A stretch of DNA of 7,829 nucleotides from an uncultured Rhodobiaceae bacterium (lineage in GTDB: Bacteria > Pseudomonadota > Alphaproteobacteria > RS24). This document shows, one piece after another, positions 1-6,180 of the stretch. The first letter of the stretch is position 1. Each line of letters starts with the position of its first letter. A program made the position numbers and the translations under genes. Under the pieces are notes generated by a model. That model did no database searches and was not told where the DNA came from. It was given only the letters and a program-made list of their open reading frames with translations. Location of the stretch: positions 1 to 7,829 of the forward strand of contig CAJWBV010000033.1 in NCBI GenBank assembly GCA_913020275.1, given 5' to 3'.

Positions 1-286
1 AGCCTGCCTTGCCGTTGGAGTGGAAGATGATGACCCGAAATTCACCGTTATCGGCACCGGTGCGGCGGCGATTTGTACGCCCGGAAACAGCCGGTTTTCA
101 GCCGACTCTGCCCCGCATTGGCCGCAGGCCGCCGTGCTAGCCGCCCATGCCGCCGGCCACACTATGGATGAACTGGCCGCACGGCCCGCAACCCCCTTAT
201 ATTTGCGCCCACCCGATGCGACCCTACCGGACCCGCAAAAAAACTTGGTTTTTGCACCCGCTAAAGATGGTGGCACTGCGCCATGA
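1..286 (+). CDS. tsaB: TsaB, tRNA threonylcarbamoyladenosine (t6A37) biosynthesis protein, C-terminal part (5' truncated)
   Basis: This is the 3' end of a gene that begins before the window; the first complete codon is at 2-4 and the stop is TGA at 284-286. About 94 residues are visible. The call rests on the C-terminal signature PLYLRPPDA, typical of TsaB, on the preceding Ala-rich helix that includes PQAAVLAAHAAG, and on position directly upstream of rimI, where tsaB usually sits in Alphaproteobacteria. TsaB is the inactive ASKHA-fold partner of TsaD in the cytoplasmic complex that transfers threonylcarbamoyl to A37 of ANN-decoding tRNAs. The GTG at 20 is an internal valine codon, because the frame stays open to the window edge. 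The stop overlaps the rimI start as ATGA (283-286), implying translational coupling. About 18 residues follow the YLRPPDA motif, a short divergent tail. The family call is fairly secure despite the truncation. Confidence 0.85.
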   Translation, partial: ACLAVGVEDDDPKFTVIGTGAAAICTPGNSRFSADSAPHWPQAAVLAAHAAGHTMDELAARPATPLYLRPPDATLPDPQKNLVFAPAKDGGTAP

Positions 287-744
287 TTGATTGCATGCAC
301 GATACATCCGCTCTCGCCTCCCTGCACGCGGCGTGTTTCGACCGGCCCTGGTCGGAAGAATCTTTCGCCGAATTGCTGAAAGGCGACGGCGTTCACGCAC
401 TGGGTGACGCAAACGGTTTTATCGTCATTCGCTGTGTCGCCGATGAAGCGGAAATTCTGACCCTAGGCGTCCTTCCGGCCCGTCGTCGCGCTGGTCTGGC
501 GCGCAAATTGGTGCGTGCGGCGATGGAACTGGCTGTTACCCAATATAGGGTGGCGCATGTTTTTCTGGAGGTCGGCGCGGAAAATCATGGCGCGCGCGAC
601 CTCTATGCCGGATTGGGGTTCATCTGCCATGGCAGACGCAGGCAATATTATGCTAATATGGATGCTCTGATGATGCGGTGCGACCTGACAAAAGGCGGCT
701 CGTCTGCGTCCGGAGACGAAAAGGAGGGCGGTGCACAGCCATGA
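283..744 (+). CDS. rimI: RimI, ribosomal protein S18 alanine N-acetyltransferase (GNAT family)
   Basis: A 153-residue single-domain GNAT enzyme. RimI transfers acetyl from acetyl-CoA to the N-terminal alanine of ribosomal protein S18 in the cytoplasm. Visible marks are the N-terminal FDRPWSEESF (residues 19-28, compare FPWSEKTF in E. coli), the acetyl-CoA pyrophosphate loop RRRAGLAR (67-74), FLEVGAEN (94-101), LYAGLGF (107-113) and a YY...DALMMR ending (122-132). Aligned by eye with E. coli RimI, the catalytic Glu103 and Tyr115 correspond to E96 and Y108. The YY-to-DA loop has 3 residues against 7 in E. coli. An 18-residue Gly/Ser/Glu-rich tail follows the domain and overlaps the ribosome site of the next gene. 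The start at 283 overlaps the tsaB stop; an in-frame ATG at 295 is a possible alternative giving 149 residues, and neither has a strong Shine-Dalgarno. Related GNATs can look similar, but the tsaB neighbour supports RimI. Confidence 0.88.
   Translation: MIDCMHDTSALASLHAACFDRPWSEESFAELLKGDGVHALGDANGFIVIRCVADEAEILTLGVLPARRRAGLARKLVRAAMELAVTQYRVAHVFLEVGAENHGARDLYAGLGFICHGRRRQYYANMDALMMRCDLTKGGSSASGDEKEGGAQP
721..727 (+). promoter_or_regulatory. Shine-Dalgarno sequence for the fur-family gene
   Basis: AAGGAGG lies inside the rimI tail, 13 bases before the ATG at 741. The spacing is long but usable. It favours the 741 start over an upstream in-frame ATG at 678, which lies deep inside rimI and would add 21 mostly basic residues not expected in the Fur family. 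Confidence 0.55.
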
Positions 745-1160
745 GCACAGGCACAGATATTGAAAAACTGGCGGTTTCGGCCGGCATGCGTATGACGGAG
801 CAGCGGCGGGTTATAGCCCAGGTGCTGACCCAGTCCGACGACCATCCCGATGTCGAAGAGGTGCATCGACGCTCGGTTTTGAAAGATGCCGGTATCTCGA
901 TTGCCACCGTCTATCGCACCGTTCGCCTGTTTGAGGAGGCCGGTATTCTCACGCGCCATGATTTTGGCGACGGGCGCGCGCGCTATGAGCCGGCTTCGGA
1001 CGACCACCACGACCATTTGATTGATATTCAGAGCGGGCAGGTCATTGAGTTTACCAATGAAGAGATTGAAGAACTGCAACGCGAGGTAGCCCGCAAACTG
1101 GGCTACAAACTTGTTGATCACCGGCTTGAACTATATGGCGTGCCGCTGGAAAAAGAATAA
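741..1160 (+). CDS. fur: Fur-superfamily metalloregulator, alphaproteobacterial Fur/Mur type
   Basis: 139 residues from the ATG at 741, which overlaps the rimI stop as ATGA. The N-terminal winged helix (about 10-84) carries GMRMTEQRRVI (15-25) and the recognition-helix signature ISIATVYRTVRLFEEAGIL (52-70). The C-terminal dimerisation and metal domain carries HHDHLI (89-94), VIEF (101-104) and HRLELYG (127-133). Residues matching E. coli Fur metal ligands by eye are H35, E83, H90-D91-H92, E103, E110 and H127. There is no cysteine: D95 and S98 replace the CxxC that binds structural zinc in E. coli Fur. This is the pattern of alphaproteobacterial Fur/Mur, which in rhizobia responds mainly to manganese, so the protein may be a Mn(II) sensor. 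Its DNA targets cannot be seen here. Irr is less likely, given the Fur-like HHDHLI and HRLELYG context. The TAA stop abuts the next ATG. Confidence 0.88.
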   Translation: MSTGTDIEKLAVSAGMRMTEQRRVIAQVLTQSDDHPDVEEVHRRSVLKDAGISIATVYRTVRLFEEAGILTRHDFGDGRARYEPASDDHHDHLIDIQSGQVIEFTNEEIEELQREVARKLGYKLVDHRLELYGVPLEKE

Positions 1161-2021
1161 ATGAGCGCATTGTTTCGAGTAATTATAACAGTCGCGCGCC
1201 TGTCCGGTTTTTTATCTCTCACCTTGCTTCTGGGCCCGCTCCAGTTTCTGGTTTTGGCCATTTTACCCCGCTTTGGGCATGTTATCCCAATGCTCTATCA
1301 CCGCGGCCTGATTTGGATGCTCGGCGTCACCATACGCCGCCATGGTGCGGTGCCGCCTGCCGGTGCTTTGCTGGCGAGCAATCATGTTTCGTGGTTCGAC
1401 ATTGTGGCAATCGGCGCGCAAATGCCCGTGTCTTTTATTGCCAAGCATGAGGTCAAAACATGGCCGCTATTCGGGCAATTGGCGAATTTGCAGCGCACCA
1501 TATACATTAAGCGCGCGCGCGGTCGCCACACGCTGGACAATCGCGACACGATGAAAGAACGCCTTGTGACAGGCGACAGGCTAGTGCTTTTTGCCGAGGG
1601 TACCACAGGCAATGGCGCGCGCGCCCAGCCGTTTAAATCGGCACTTTTTTCATCCGTTCAACGTGTGGACGAGGCCGGGCCGGATATTGTCGTTCACCCG
1701 CTGACCATCAGTTACACCGCACTTGGCGGGCGGGTAATGACACAGGCCGAGCGCGACCAATATGCCTGGTTGGGGGACGCGGCTCTCGTGCCGCATCTTC
1801 TTTTCACTTTGGGCTCGCCGCCTTTCACCGTGGATATTGTCTTTCACGACGCGTTGCCGGCCAATATCATGCACGACCGCAAGGCAATTGCGCGGCGCGC
1901 GCAGGAGAGTGTCGACACAGCATTGGTTGCGCTGACGGGCGGTGAGATGCCGCAAACGGTTGTGTCCGATGCGCCTGTGCCCGCCGATGCAAAGCTGGAC
2001 GCGGCCCCTGAAAGCCGCTAA
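1161..2021 (+). CDS. PlsC-family lysophospholipid / lyso-ornithine-lipid acyltransferase
   Basis: 286 residues, starting directly after the TAA of the preceding gene, with a weak GGAAAAAGA upstream. This is a membrane acyltransferase of the LPLAT/PlsC fold that attaches a fatty acyl chain to a lysolipid at the inner membrane. Residues 9-36 form a hydrophobic anchor. Block I is NHVSWFD, with catalytic H75 and D80 of the HX4D motif. Block III is FAEGTTGNG (E146-G147-T148), followed by PFKSALF; the usual FPEGT proline is alanine. The last ~30 residues (Pro/Ala/Asp-rich) look like a disordered tail. The family is sure but the substrate is not: it could be a 1-acylglycerol-3-phosphate acyltransferase (PlsC) or a lyso-ornithine lipid acyltransferase (OlsA). 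As I recall, the rhizobial OlsA gene occupies this position upstream of miaB, which favours OlsA, but no OlsB is in the window. Nine bases separate it from miaB. Confidence 0.85.
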   Translation: MSALFRVIITVARLSGFLSLTLLLGPLQFLVLAILPRFGHVIPMLYHRGLIWMLGVTIRRHGAVPPAGALLASNHVSWFDIVAIGAQMPVSFIAKHEVKTWPLFGQLANLQRTIYIKRARGRHTLDNRDTMKERLVTGDRLVLFAEGTTGNGARAQPFKSALFSSVQRVDEAGPDIVVHPLTISYTALGGRVMTQAERDQYAWLGDAALVPHLLFTLGSPPFTVDIVFHDALPANIMHDRKAIARRAQESVDTALVALTGGEMPQTVVSDAPVPADAKLDAAPESR

Positions 2022-2030
2022 GCCAAGCCC

Positions 2031-3395
2031 ATGACACGCGCCAATACCAAAAAATATTTCATCAAGACCTATGGATGTCAGATGAATGTCTATGATTCCG
2101 AGCGCATGGCCGAGGCTTTGTCGGTCGCCGGTTATCAGCCTGTGGATGTGCCCGAAGCGGCAGATATGGTGATTTTGAACACCTGCCATATTCGCGAAAA
2201 AGCGGCTGAAAAGGTCTATTCGGAGCTGGGACGGTTGAAGCCGCTCAAGCAGGCCAATGCGGACATGATTATCGGCGTTGCCGGATGTGTGGCGCAGGCT
2301 GAGGGCGAAGAAATGATCCATCGCGCGCCGCTTGTCGATATGGTTTTCGGCCCGCAAACCTATCAGCAATTGCCCGATATGATCAGCGATCTGGATGCCG
2401 GTCGCCGCGACGGAGATCGCGTGCGGCTTGTGCGCACCGAATTTCCGGCAGAGGAAAAATTCGCCGCACTCAACGCCGCCCCGCGCCGACCGATAACCCG
2501 CGCGCCGACGGCCTTTGTTACGGTGCAGGAAGGGTGCGATAAATTCTGCACTTTCTGTGTGGTGCCCTATACGCGCGGTGCTGAAGTTTCGCGCGCCACG
2601 GCGGATATTGTCGACGAAGCAAACGCACTGGCGGCCCAAGGCGTGTGCGAAATCACGCTGCTTGGGCAAAATGTCAATGCCTGGCAGGATCGCGAAACCG
2701 GTTTGCGGCTGGACGGGTTGCTGGAGGCACTCGCGCAGATTGAGGGCATAGAACGCTTGCGGTTCACAACCAGCCATCCGCGCGATATGGACGCGGCGCT
2801 GATTGCGGCGCACGGGCACAATGACAAATTAATGCCCTATCTCCACCTGCCGGTGCAATCGGGGTCAGACCCCATATTGAAGGCGATGAATCGCCGCCAC
2901 ACGCGGGCGCAATATCTTGATCTGGTTGCCGCGTTCCGCAATGCGCGCGCCGACCTTGCGCTGTCGTCCGATTTCATTGTCGGCTTTCCCGGTGAAACCG
3001 ATGCCGATTTTGACGCGACGATGGATTTGGTTGCGGCGGTGTCTTACGCACAAGCCTTTTCGTTCAAATACTCGCCGCGCCCGGGTACGCCGGCGGCGGC
3101 CGAAGAAAACCAGGTTGACGAAGATATTAAAGCCCGTCGTCTTGCCCGACTTCAGGCGCGCCTCAATGAACAGCAGGAAGCGTTCAACCGCGAGAAGCTG
3201 GAAACTGTTTTGCCGGTATTGTTTGAAAAACCGAGCCGCCAGGCCGACCAAATGTCGGGCCGCAGCCCCTATCTTCAGCCGGTGCATGTGCGCGTCGCCG
3301 AACAGCATTTTGACGCGCTGGTGGGCCGAATTCTGCCGGTTCGTATCACCGGTGCGCATGCCAACAGCTTGAGTGGTGAACTGGCCGATGGGTAA
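2031..3395 (+). CDS. miaB: MiaB, tRNA-2-methylthio-N6-dimethylallyladenosine synthase
   Basis: 454 residues, the normal family length. MiaB is a cytoplasmic radical-SAM methylthiotransferase that converts i6A37 to ms2i6A37 in tRNAs reading UNN codons. All three expected modules are present. The N-terminal MTTase domain has the auxiliary [4Fe-4S] ligands C16 (YGCQMN), C52 (NTCHIREKA) and C86 (GCVAQ). The radical-SAM barrel has the CxxxCxxC motif C169-C173-C176 in [16 protein letters not shown]. Further family motifs are [24 protein letters not shown] and FIVGFPGET. The C-terminal TRAM domain covers about residues 388-450 (SPYLQPVHV to NSLSGEL). NTCHIREKA and GQNVNAW separate it from RimO and MtaB. 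There is no clear Shine-Dalgarno; with nine bases after the upstream stop, translation probably depends on coupling. It is the last gene before the intergenic gap. Confidence 0.97.
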   Translation: MTRANTKKYFIKTYGCQMNVYDSERMAEALSVAGYQPVDVPEAADMVILNTCHIREKAAEKVYSELGRLKPLKQANADMIIGVAGCVAQAEGEEMIHRAPLVDMVFGPQTYQQLPDMISDLDAGRRDGDRVRLVRTEFPAEEKFAALNAAPRRPITRAPTAFVTVQEGCDKFCTFCVVPYTRGAEVSRATADIVDEANALAAQGVCEITLLGQNVNAWQDRETGLRLDGLLEALAQIEGIERLRFTTSHPRDMDAALIAAHGHNDKLMPYLHLPVQSGSDPILKAMNRRHTRAQYLDLVAAFRNARADLALSSDFIVGFPGETDADFDATMDLVAAVSYAQAFSFKYSPRPGTPAAAEENQVDEDIKARRLARLQARLNEQQEAFNREKLETVLPVLFEKPSRQADQMSGRSPYLQPVHVRVAEQHFDALVGRILPVRITGAHANSLSGELADG

Positions 3396-3447
3396 AGTCT
3401 TGCTCGAAATTTTGGCGAATTTGGCCACTCGGTGCGCACCAAGACTT
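3395..3447. repeat. 8-bp perfect inverted repeat with internal 10-bp palindrome, just after miaB
   Basis: AAGTCTTG at 3395-3402 is exactly complementary to CAAGACTT at 3440-3447, with a 37-base loop. The loop ends in the perfect palindrome GGTGCGCACC (3431-3440), which touches the right arm. Read another way, AAGTCTTGC (3395-3403) and AAGACTTGC (3441-3449) are direct repeats with one mismatch. The left arm starts on the last base of the miaB stop, and the right arm runs into the promoter-like -35 element. No T-run follows, so a standard Rho-independent terminator is unlikely. It could be an RNA hairpin or a two-site operator; function is unknown. Confidence 0.4.
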
Positions 3448-3474
3448 GCCATTAAGGGGAAATCTTCCCATATT
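3445..3474 (+). promoter_or_regulatory. Candidate heat-shock (RpoH-like) or housekeeping promoter for phoH-ybeY-corC-lnt
   Basis: In the gap upstream of phoH, CTTGCCA (3445-3451) is followed after 14 bases by TCCCATAT (3466-3473). This compares well with the E. coli sigma-32 pattern CTTGAAA, 13-14 bases, CCCCATNT. The same bases can be read as a sigma-70 promoter: TTGCCA (3446-3451), a 17-base spacer, CATATT (3469-3474). Either reading predicts a transcript start near 3480. In E. coli the equivalent operon belongs to the heat-shock regulon, which supports the first reading. A short GGGAA-ATC-TTCCC hairpin (3457-3469) lies across the spacer and -10. The call is by eye only. Confidence 0.45.
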
Positions 3475-3480
3475 TCTTAC

Positions 3481-3525
3481 ATGACAGTTCTTTTTCGTGT
3501 TCGTCCGAAAATGGTTGGCCAATGA
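3481..3525 (+). other. Possible leader mini-ORF 1 upstream of phoH (14 codons)
   Basis: ATG at 3481 opens MTVLFRVRPKMVGQ, ending in TGA at 3523-3525. It has no Shine-Dalgarno, but the ATG falls where transcription from the candidate promoter would begin, so leaderless translation is conceivable. Its stop overlaps the ATG of a second mini-ORF. Frames this short arise easily by chance, so support is weak. Confidence 0.2.
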
Positions 3526-3560
3526 AAAACCCTGATATGCGCATAGCAAAGGTGTTTTAA
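3522..3560 (+). other. Possible leader mini-ORF 2, in frame with and abutting the phoH start (12 codons)
   Basis: ATG at 3522 opens MKNPDMRIAKVF, ending in TAA at 3558-3560, the codon directly before the TTG start of phoH and in the same frame. It overlaps mini-ORF 1 by ATGA. If translated, it would deliver ribosomes to the phoH start by termination-reinitiation. It could instead be the remnant of a longer phoH N-terminus cut off by the TAA. It has no convincing Shine-Dalgarno of its own. Confidence 0.22.
3548..3554 (+). promoter_or_regulatory. Shine-Dalgarno-like AAAGGTG deciding the TTG start of phoH
   Basis: AAAGGTG ends six bases before TTG at 3561. There is no ATG in the phoH frame between the TAA at 3558 and the conserved domain. 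The only other early in-frame start is GTG at 3600, which has a poorer upstream match. This favours the TTG. Confidence 0.5.
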
Positions 3561-4679
3561 TTGGCGAAATCCGACAAAAACCTGCGGCAGGTCGATGCCG
3601 TGATCGACGAGCCCTTGATTATCGAGTTCGACAATAACCGGCTTCTGCCGGAGCTTTATGGTGAGCATGGCAAAAACCTTGCTCGCATCGAACAGGCTCT
3701 GGGGGTCTCGATTGCCAATCGCGGCAATCAGGTTTTCGTCTCAGGCGATGCAGCGGCGCGCGCGGGTGCCGAACTGGTGCTCAACACATTATACCATCAG
3801 CTTGAACGCGGCGGACAAATAGGCGGTGGCGATGTTGACGGCGCGGTGCGCTTGAGCCTTGGACGTGCGCCCGCGGAGGATGTTGCCGACCGGCCGCGCC
3901 GCCTCGACAAGCTGGACAGCCTGCGCACGAACCGGCGCGAGGTGGTGGCGCGTTCGACAACGCAAGCGGCTTACATCAAGGCGCTTTTGACCAATGAACT
4001 GGTGGTTGGCACTGGGCCTGCGGGAACCGGCAAAACCTATCTGGCGGTTGCAGCCGCCGCGGCGATGCTGGTCGAGGGGCGCGTCGACCGCATTATTCTG
4101 TCACGCCCAGCGGTCGAGGCCGGCGAGAGTCTGGGCTTTTTGCCCGGCGATATGCGCGACAAGGTAGACCCCTATTTGCGCCCGCTTTACGACGCGCTTT
4201 ATGACATGTTGCCGGGGCCGCAAGTGTCGCGGTCGCTGGAAAGCGGCGAGATTGAAATTGCACCGCTGGCGTTCATGCGCGGGCGCACACTGTCCAATGC
4301 CTTTGTCATTCTGGACGAGTCGCAAAATGCAACGCCGATGCAGATGAAAATGTTCCTGACCCGCATGGGCGAAAATTCGCGCATGGTCATTACCGGCGAC
4401 CCCAGCCAGATTGACCTGCCCTTTGGGGCGAAATCGGGCTTGAAAGACGCGCTGGAAATTCTGCCGAAAATTCGCGGTGTTGAAATTATCCGTTTTGGCG
4501 AAGAAGACGTGGTACGCCATGATATGGTCACGCGAATTGTTAAAGCCTATAATAAGCGCGATGCGAAACTGCCCCAACGCACAGCCGACAAATCGGCCCG
4601 AAAGCGCGCGCCGGAGCCCAAAAATCCGTCATTGCTTGATGATGGAGGCGGGGCCGGTCAAGAAAATGAGCAAAAATAA
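3561..4679 (+). CDS. phoH: PhoH-family ATPase (YbeZ-like)
   Basis: 372 residues from a TTG start; GTG at 3600 is an alternative giving a protein 13 residues shorter. The N-terminal ~100 residues (FDNNRLLPELYG, then LGVSIANRGNQVFVSG) match the small KH/RNA-binding-like region of YbeZ-type PhoH proteins. The P-loop ATPase domain follows, with Walker A GPAGTGKT (152-159, K158), SRPAVEAGESLGFLPGD, Walker B FVILDE (D252-E253) followed by SQN, and the sensor-like ITGDPSQIDLP. From about residue 332 the tail is basic, Pro-rich and probably disordered. The protein is cytoplasmic. YbeZ in E. coli binds YbeY and is linked to RNA and ribosome metabolism, but its exact reaction is not settled. The name PhoH comes from the phosphate-regulated E. 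coli paralogue and does not imply phosphate control here. TAA at 4677-4679 overlaps the ybeY ATG by one base. Confidence 0.93.
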   Translation: MAKSDKNLRQVDAVIDEPLIIEFDNNRLLPELYGEHGKNLARIEQALGVSIANRGNQVFVSGDAAARAGAELVLNTLYHQLERGGQIGGGDVDGAVRLSLGRAPAEDVADRPRRLDKLDSLRTNRREVVARSTTQAAYIKALLTNELVVGTGPAGTGKTYLAVAAAAAMLVEGRVDRIILSRPAVEAGESLGFLPGDMRDKVDPYLRPLYDALYDMLPGPQVSRSLESGEIEIAPLAFMRGRTLSNAFVILDESQNATPMQMKMFLTRMGENSRMVITGDPSQIDLPFGAKSGLKDALEILPKIRGVEIIRFGEEDVVRHDMVTRIVKAYNKRDAKLPQRTADKSARKRAPEPKNPSLLDDGGGAGQENEQK

Positions 4680-5302
4680 TGACTAATATGTCTCCCGCCG
4701 GTCTGCCGGATGGTCTGCCAGACGCACAAGACGAACCGGAGCCCGACAGTCCGAGTAAAGAGAGACGCCTTCCGTCGGCGACCTTCGGCATTGACATTCA
4801 ATGCGACGACACCCGCTGGCAGCCCTATCTTGTCTTGGTTGAGGCGCGCCTTGGCGCGTTGGCTGAAACCCTTGGCCTGCCGGAGCATGGCGAGGTGAGT
4901 GTGAAACTCACCGATGACCGACAAATCAGCGAGTTGAACAGGGGCTTTCGCGACAAATCCGGCGCGACCAATGTATTGTCATTTCCGGCGCTGGATTTCA
5001 CCGCACCGTCCGAGAAAAATGACTTTCCGCAAATGCCGTTTTCGCTGGGCGACATCGTGCTGGCTTTCGACACGCTGGCTTTTGAAGCTGACGCCGCCGA
5101 AAAGGATTTTGCGGATCATTTGGTGCATTTGCTGGTGCACGGGCTACTGCATCTTCTGGGTTACGACCATCAAAATGATGCCGACGCCGCGCGCATGGAG
5201 GCCAGAGAAAGCACCTTGCTGGCGGGCGTCGGGGTGGGTGATCCCTATGGCGCGGCCAATGCCGGAACCGAGAAAGGCAAGGCCGGAGGGGATAAAGGAT
5301 GA
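4679..5302 (+). CDS. ybeY: YbeY, endoribonuclease / rRNA maturation factor
   Basis: 207 residues, clearly longer than the ~155 of E. coli YbeY. YbeY is a zinc-dependent single-strand endoribonuclease needed for 16S rRNA 3'-end maturation and 70S quality control. The zinc site is intact in HGLLHLLGYDH, with H154, H158 and H164. The conserved block RDKSGATNVLSFP and the LGDIVLAFDT strand precede it. The family core starts near FGIDI (about residue 36). The first ~35 residues are rich in Pro, Asp and Glu and look disordered, and about 25 low-complexity residues follow the core. ATG at 4688 is the only other in-frame start before the core, so the extension is not a mis-start. No good Shine-Dalgarno is near, and the one-base overlap with phoH suggests coupled translation. 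Confidence 0.95.
   Translation: MTNMSPAGLPDGLPDAQDEPEPDSPSKERRLPSATFGIDIQCDDTRWQPYLVLVEARLGALAETLGLPEHGEVSVKLTDDRQISELNRGFRDKSGATNVLSFPALDFTAPSEKNDFPQMPFSLGDIVLAFDTLAFEADAAEKDFADHLVHLLVHGLLHLLGYDHQNDADAARMEARESTLLAGVGVGDPYGAANAGTEKGKAGGDKG
5285..5291 (+). promoter_or_regulatory. Strong Shine-Dalgarno for the corC-like gene
   Basis: GGAGGGG lies seven bases before ATG 5299, inside the last codons of ybeY. It is one of the few good ribosome sites in the window and fixes the start of the next gene. It also suggests that gene can be translated at a rate partly independent of ybeY. Confidence 0.6.
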
Positions 5303-6180
5303 GCGACCTGACACATGCAAATTCTGAAGAGACACTTTTATCCCGCCTGTGGCGGCGGGTGCGCGGTGTTTCTGAGCCGAATTTGCGCGAAAGCATTGAA
5401 GATGCATTGGATGAGACGGAAGAAGAGGGCACCGAATTTTCCCAGGAAGAACGCCACATGCTCCGCAATTTGCTAGGCTTTCGTGATGTGCGTGTCGATG
5501 ATGTGATGGTGCCGCGCGCCGATATCAGTGCCATTGATCTGGCGACTTTTGGTGAAGACGTGCTGGCCGTTTTTGTTGAAAGCGGGCACTCGCGCCTGCC
5601 GGTTTATCGCGAAACGCTCGACAGTCCGGTCGGTATGTTGCATCTGAAAGATGTGATTGCCGCGCGCCGCGAACCCGCCAAGGCTGCCGACATTGAGCCG
5701 ATTATGCGCGATGTGCTGTTCGTGCCGCCTTCCATGCCGGCGCTTGACCTGCTACTCAAAATGCAGGCGACGCGCACGCATTTGGCGCTGGTGATTGATG
5801 AATATGGCGGTACGGACGGTCTGGTGACGATCGAGGATTTGATCGAGGAAATTGTCGGTGACATTGAGGACGAGCATGACGATGTCGGCGCCGCGCCGCT
5901 GCGCCAGACGGGGGCGGGCGTCTGGCGTGCTTCGGCGCGCGTATCGCTGGAAACGCTGGAAGACGTGCTCGGCAATTCGGTGTTTGATGAAACCGTGTTT
6001 GAAGATATCGACACGCTGGGCGGGCTGGTTTTTGCCATTGCCGGCCGCGTGCCCCAGCGCGGCGAAATTATCAGCCACCAACTTCCCGAGGGTCCGCCTG
6101 TTGAATTTGTCATTCGTGATGCCGACCCGCGGCGCATCAAATCTCTCGACATCAAGTTGATGGCGCCTCCCCCGGCATGA
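5299..6180 (+). CDS. corC: CorC/YbeX-like CBS-domain protein
   Basis: 293 residues, typical for the short YbeX class. The N-terminal ~60 residues are acidic and helical. A CBS pair follows: CBS1 begins around VRVDDVMVPRADI (64-76), and CBS2 around MRDVLFVPPSMPALD (136-150) with IDEYGGTDGLVT (166-177) and the acidic linker IEDLIEEIVGDIEDEHD. From about residue 205 to the end is the CorC/HlyC C-terminal domain. There is no DUF21 membrane domain and no hydrophobic helix, so the protein should be cytoplasmic and not itself a transporter. Older literature ties CorC to Mg/Co efflux in Salmonella; the operon with ybeY and work on E. coli YbeX point instead, or as well, to ribosome metabolism. CBS pairs usually bind adenine nucleotides. 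The 'hemolysin' label often given to this family is misleading. Both ends are ATGA overlaps (5299-5302 and 6177-6180). Confidence 0.92.
   Translation: MSDLTHANSEETLLSRLWRRVRGVSEPNLRESIEDALDETEEEGTEFSQEERHMLRNLLGFRDVRVDDVMVPRADISAIDLATFGEDVLAVFVESGHSRLPVYRETLDSPVGMLHLKDVIAARREPAKAADIEPIMRDVLFVPPSMPALDLLLKMQATRTHLALVIDEYGGTDGLVTIEDLIEEIVGDIEDEHDDVGAAPLRQTGAGVWRASARVSLETLEDVLGNSVFDETVFEDIDTLGGLVFAIAGRVPQRGEIISHQLPEGPPVEFVIRDADPRRIKSLDIKLMAPPPA

Noticed and set aside
20..286. GTG at 20 as the start of a small separate gene
   Set aside because: The frame is open to the window edge and the encoded C-terminus matches TsaB, so this is an internal valine.
678..740. Upstream in-frame ATG extending the Fur-family protein by 21 residues
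   Set aside because: It lies inside rimI, has no ribosome site, and the added basic residues are not seen in the family. ATG 741 overlaps the rimI stop, as the other junctions do.
1614..1625. GGCGCGCGCGCC 12-bp palindrome
   Set aside because: It lies within the acyltransferase coding sequence and reflects Gly/Ala/Arg codons in GC-rich DNA; similar CG runs are scattered through the window.
1650..2819. Long antisense open frame (389 codons) opposite the plsC-family gene and miaB
   Set aside because: It is opposite two well-supported genes with intact motifs. The protein has no recognisable domain and a composition expected from the complement of GC-biased codons.
3457..3469. GGGAA-ATC-TTCCC hairpin as a terminator for miaB
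   Set aside because: The stem has only five pairs with a three-base loop and no following T-run. It also overlaps the best promoter-like -10.
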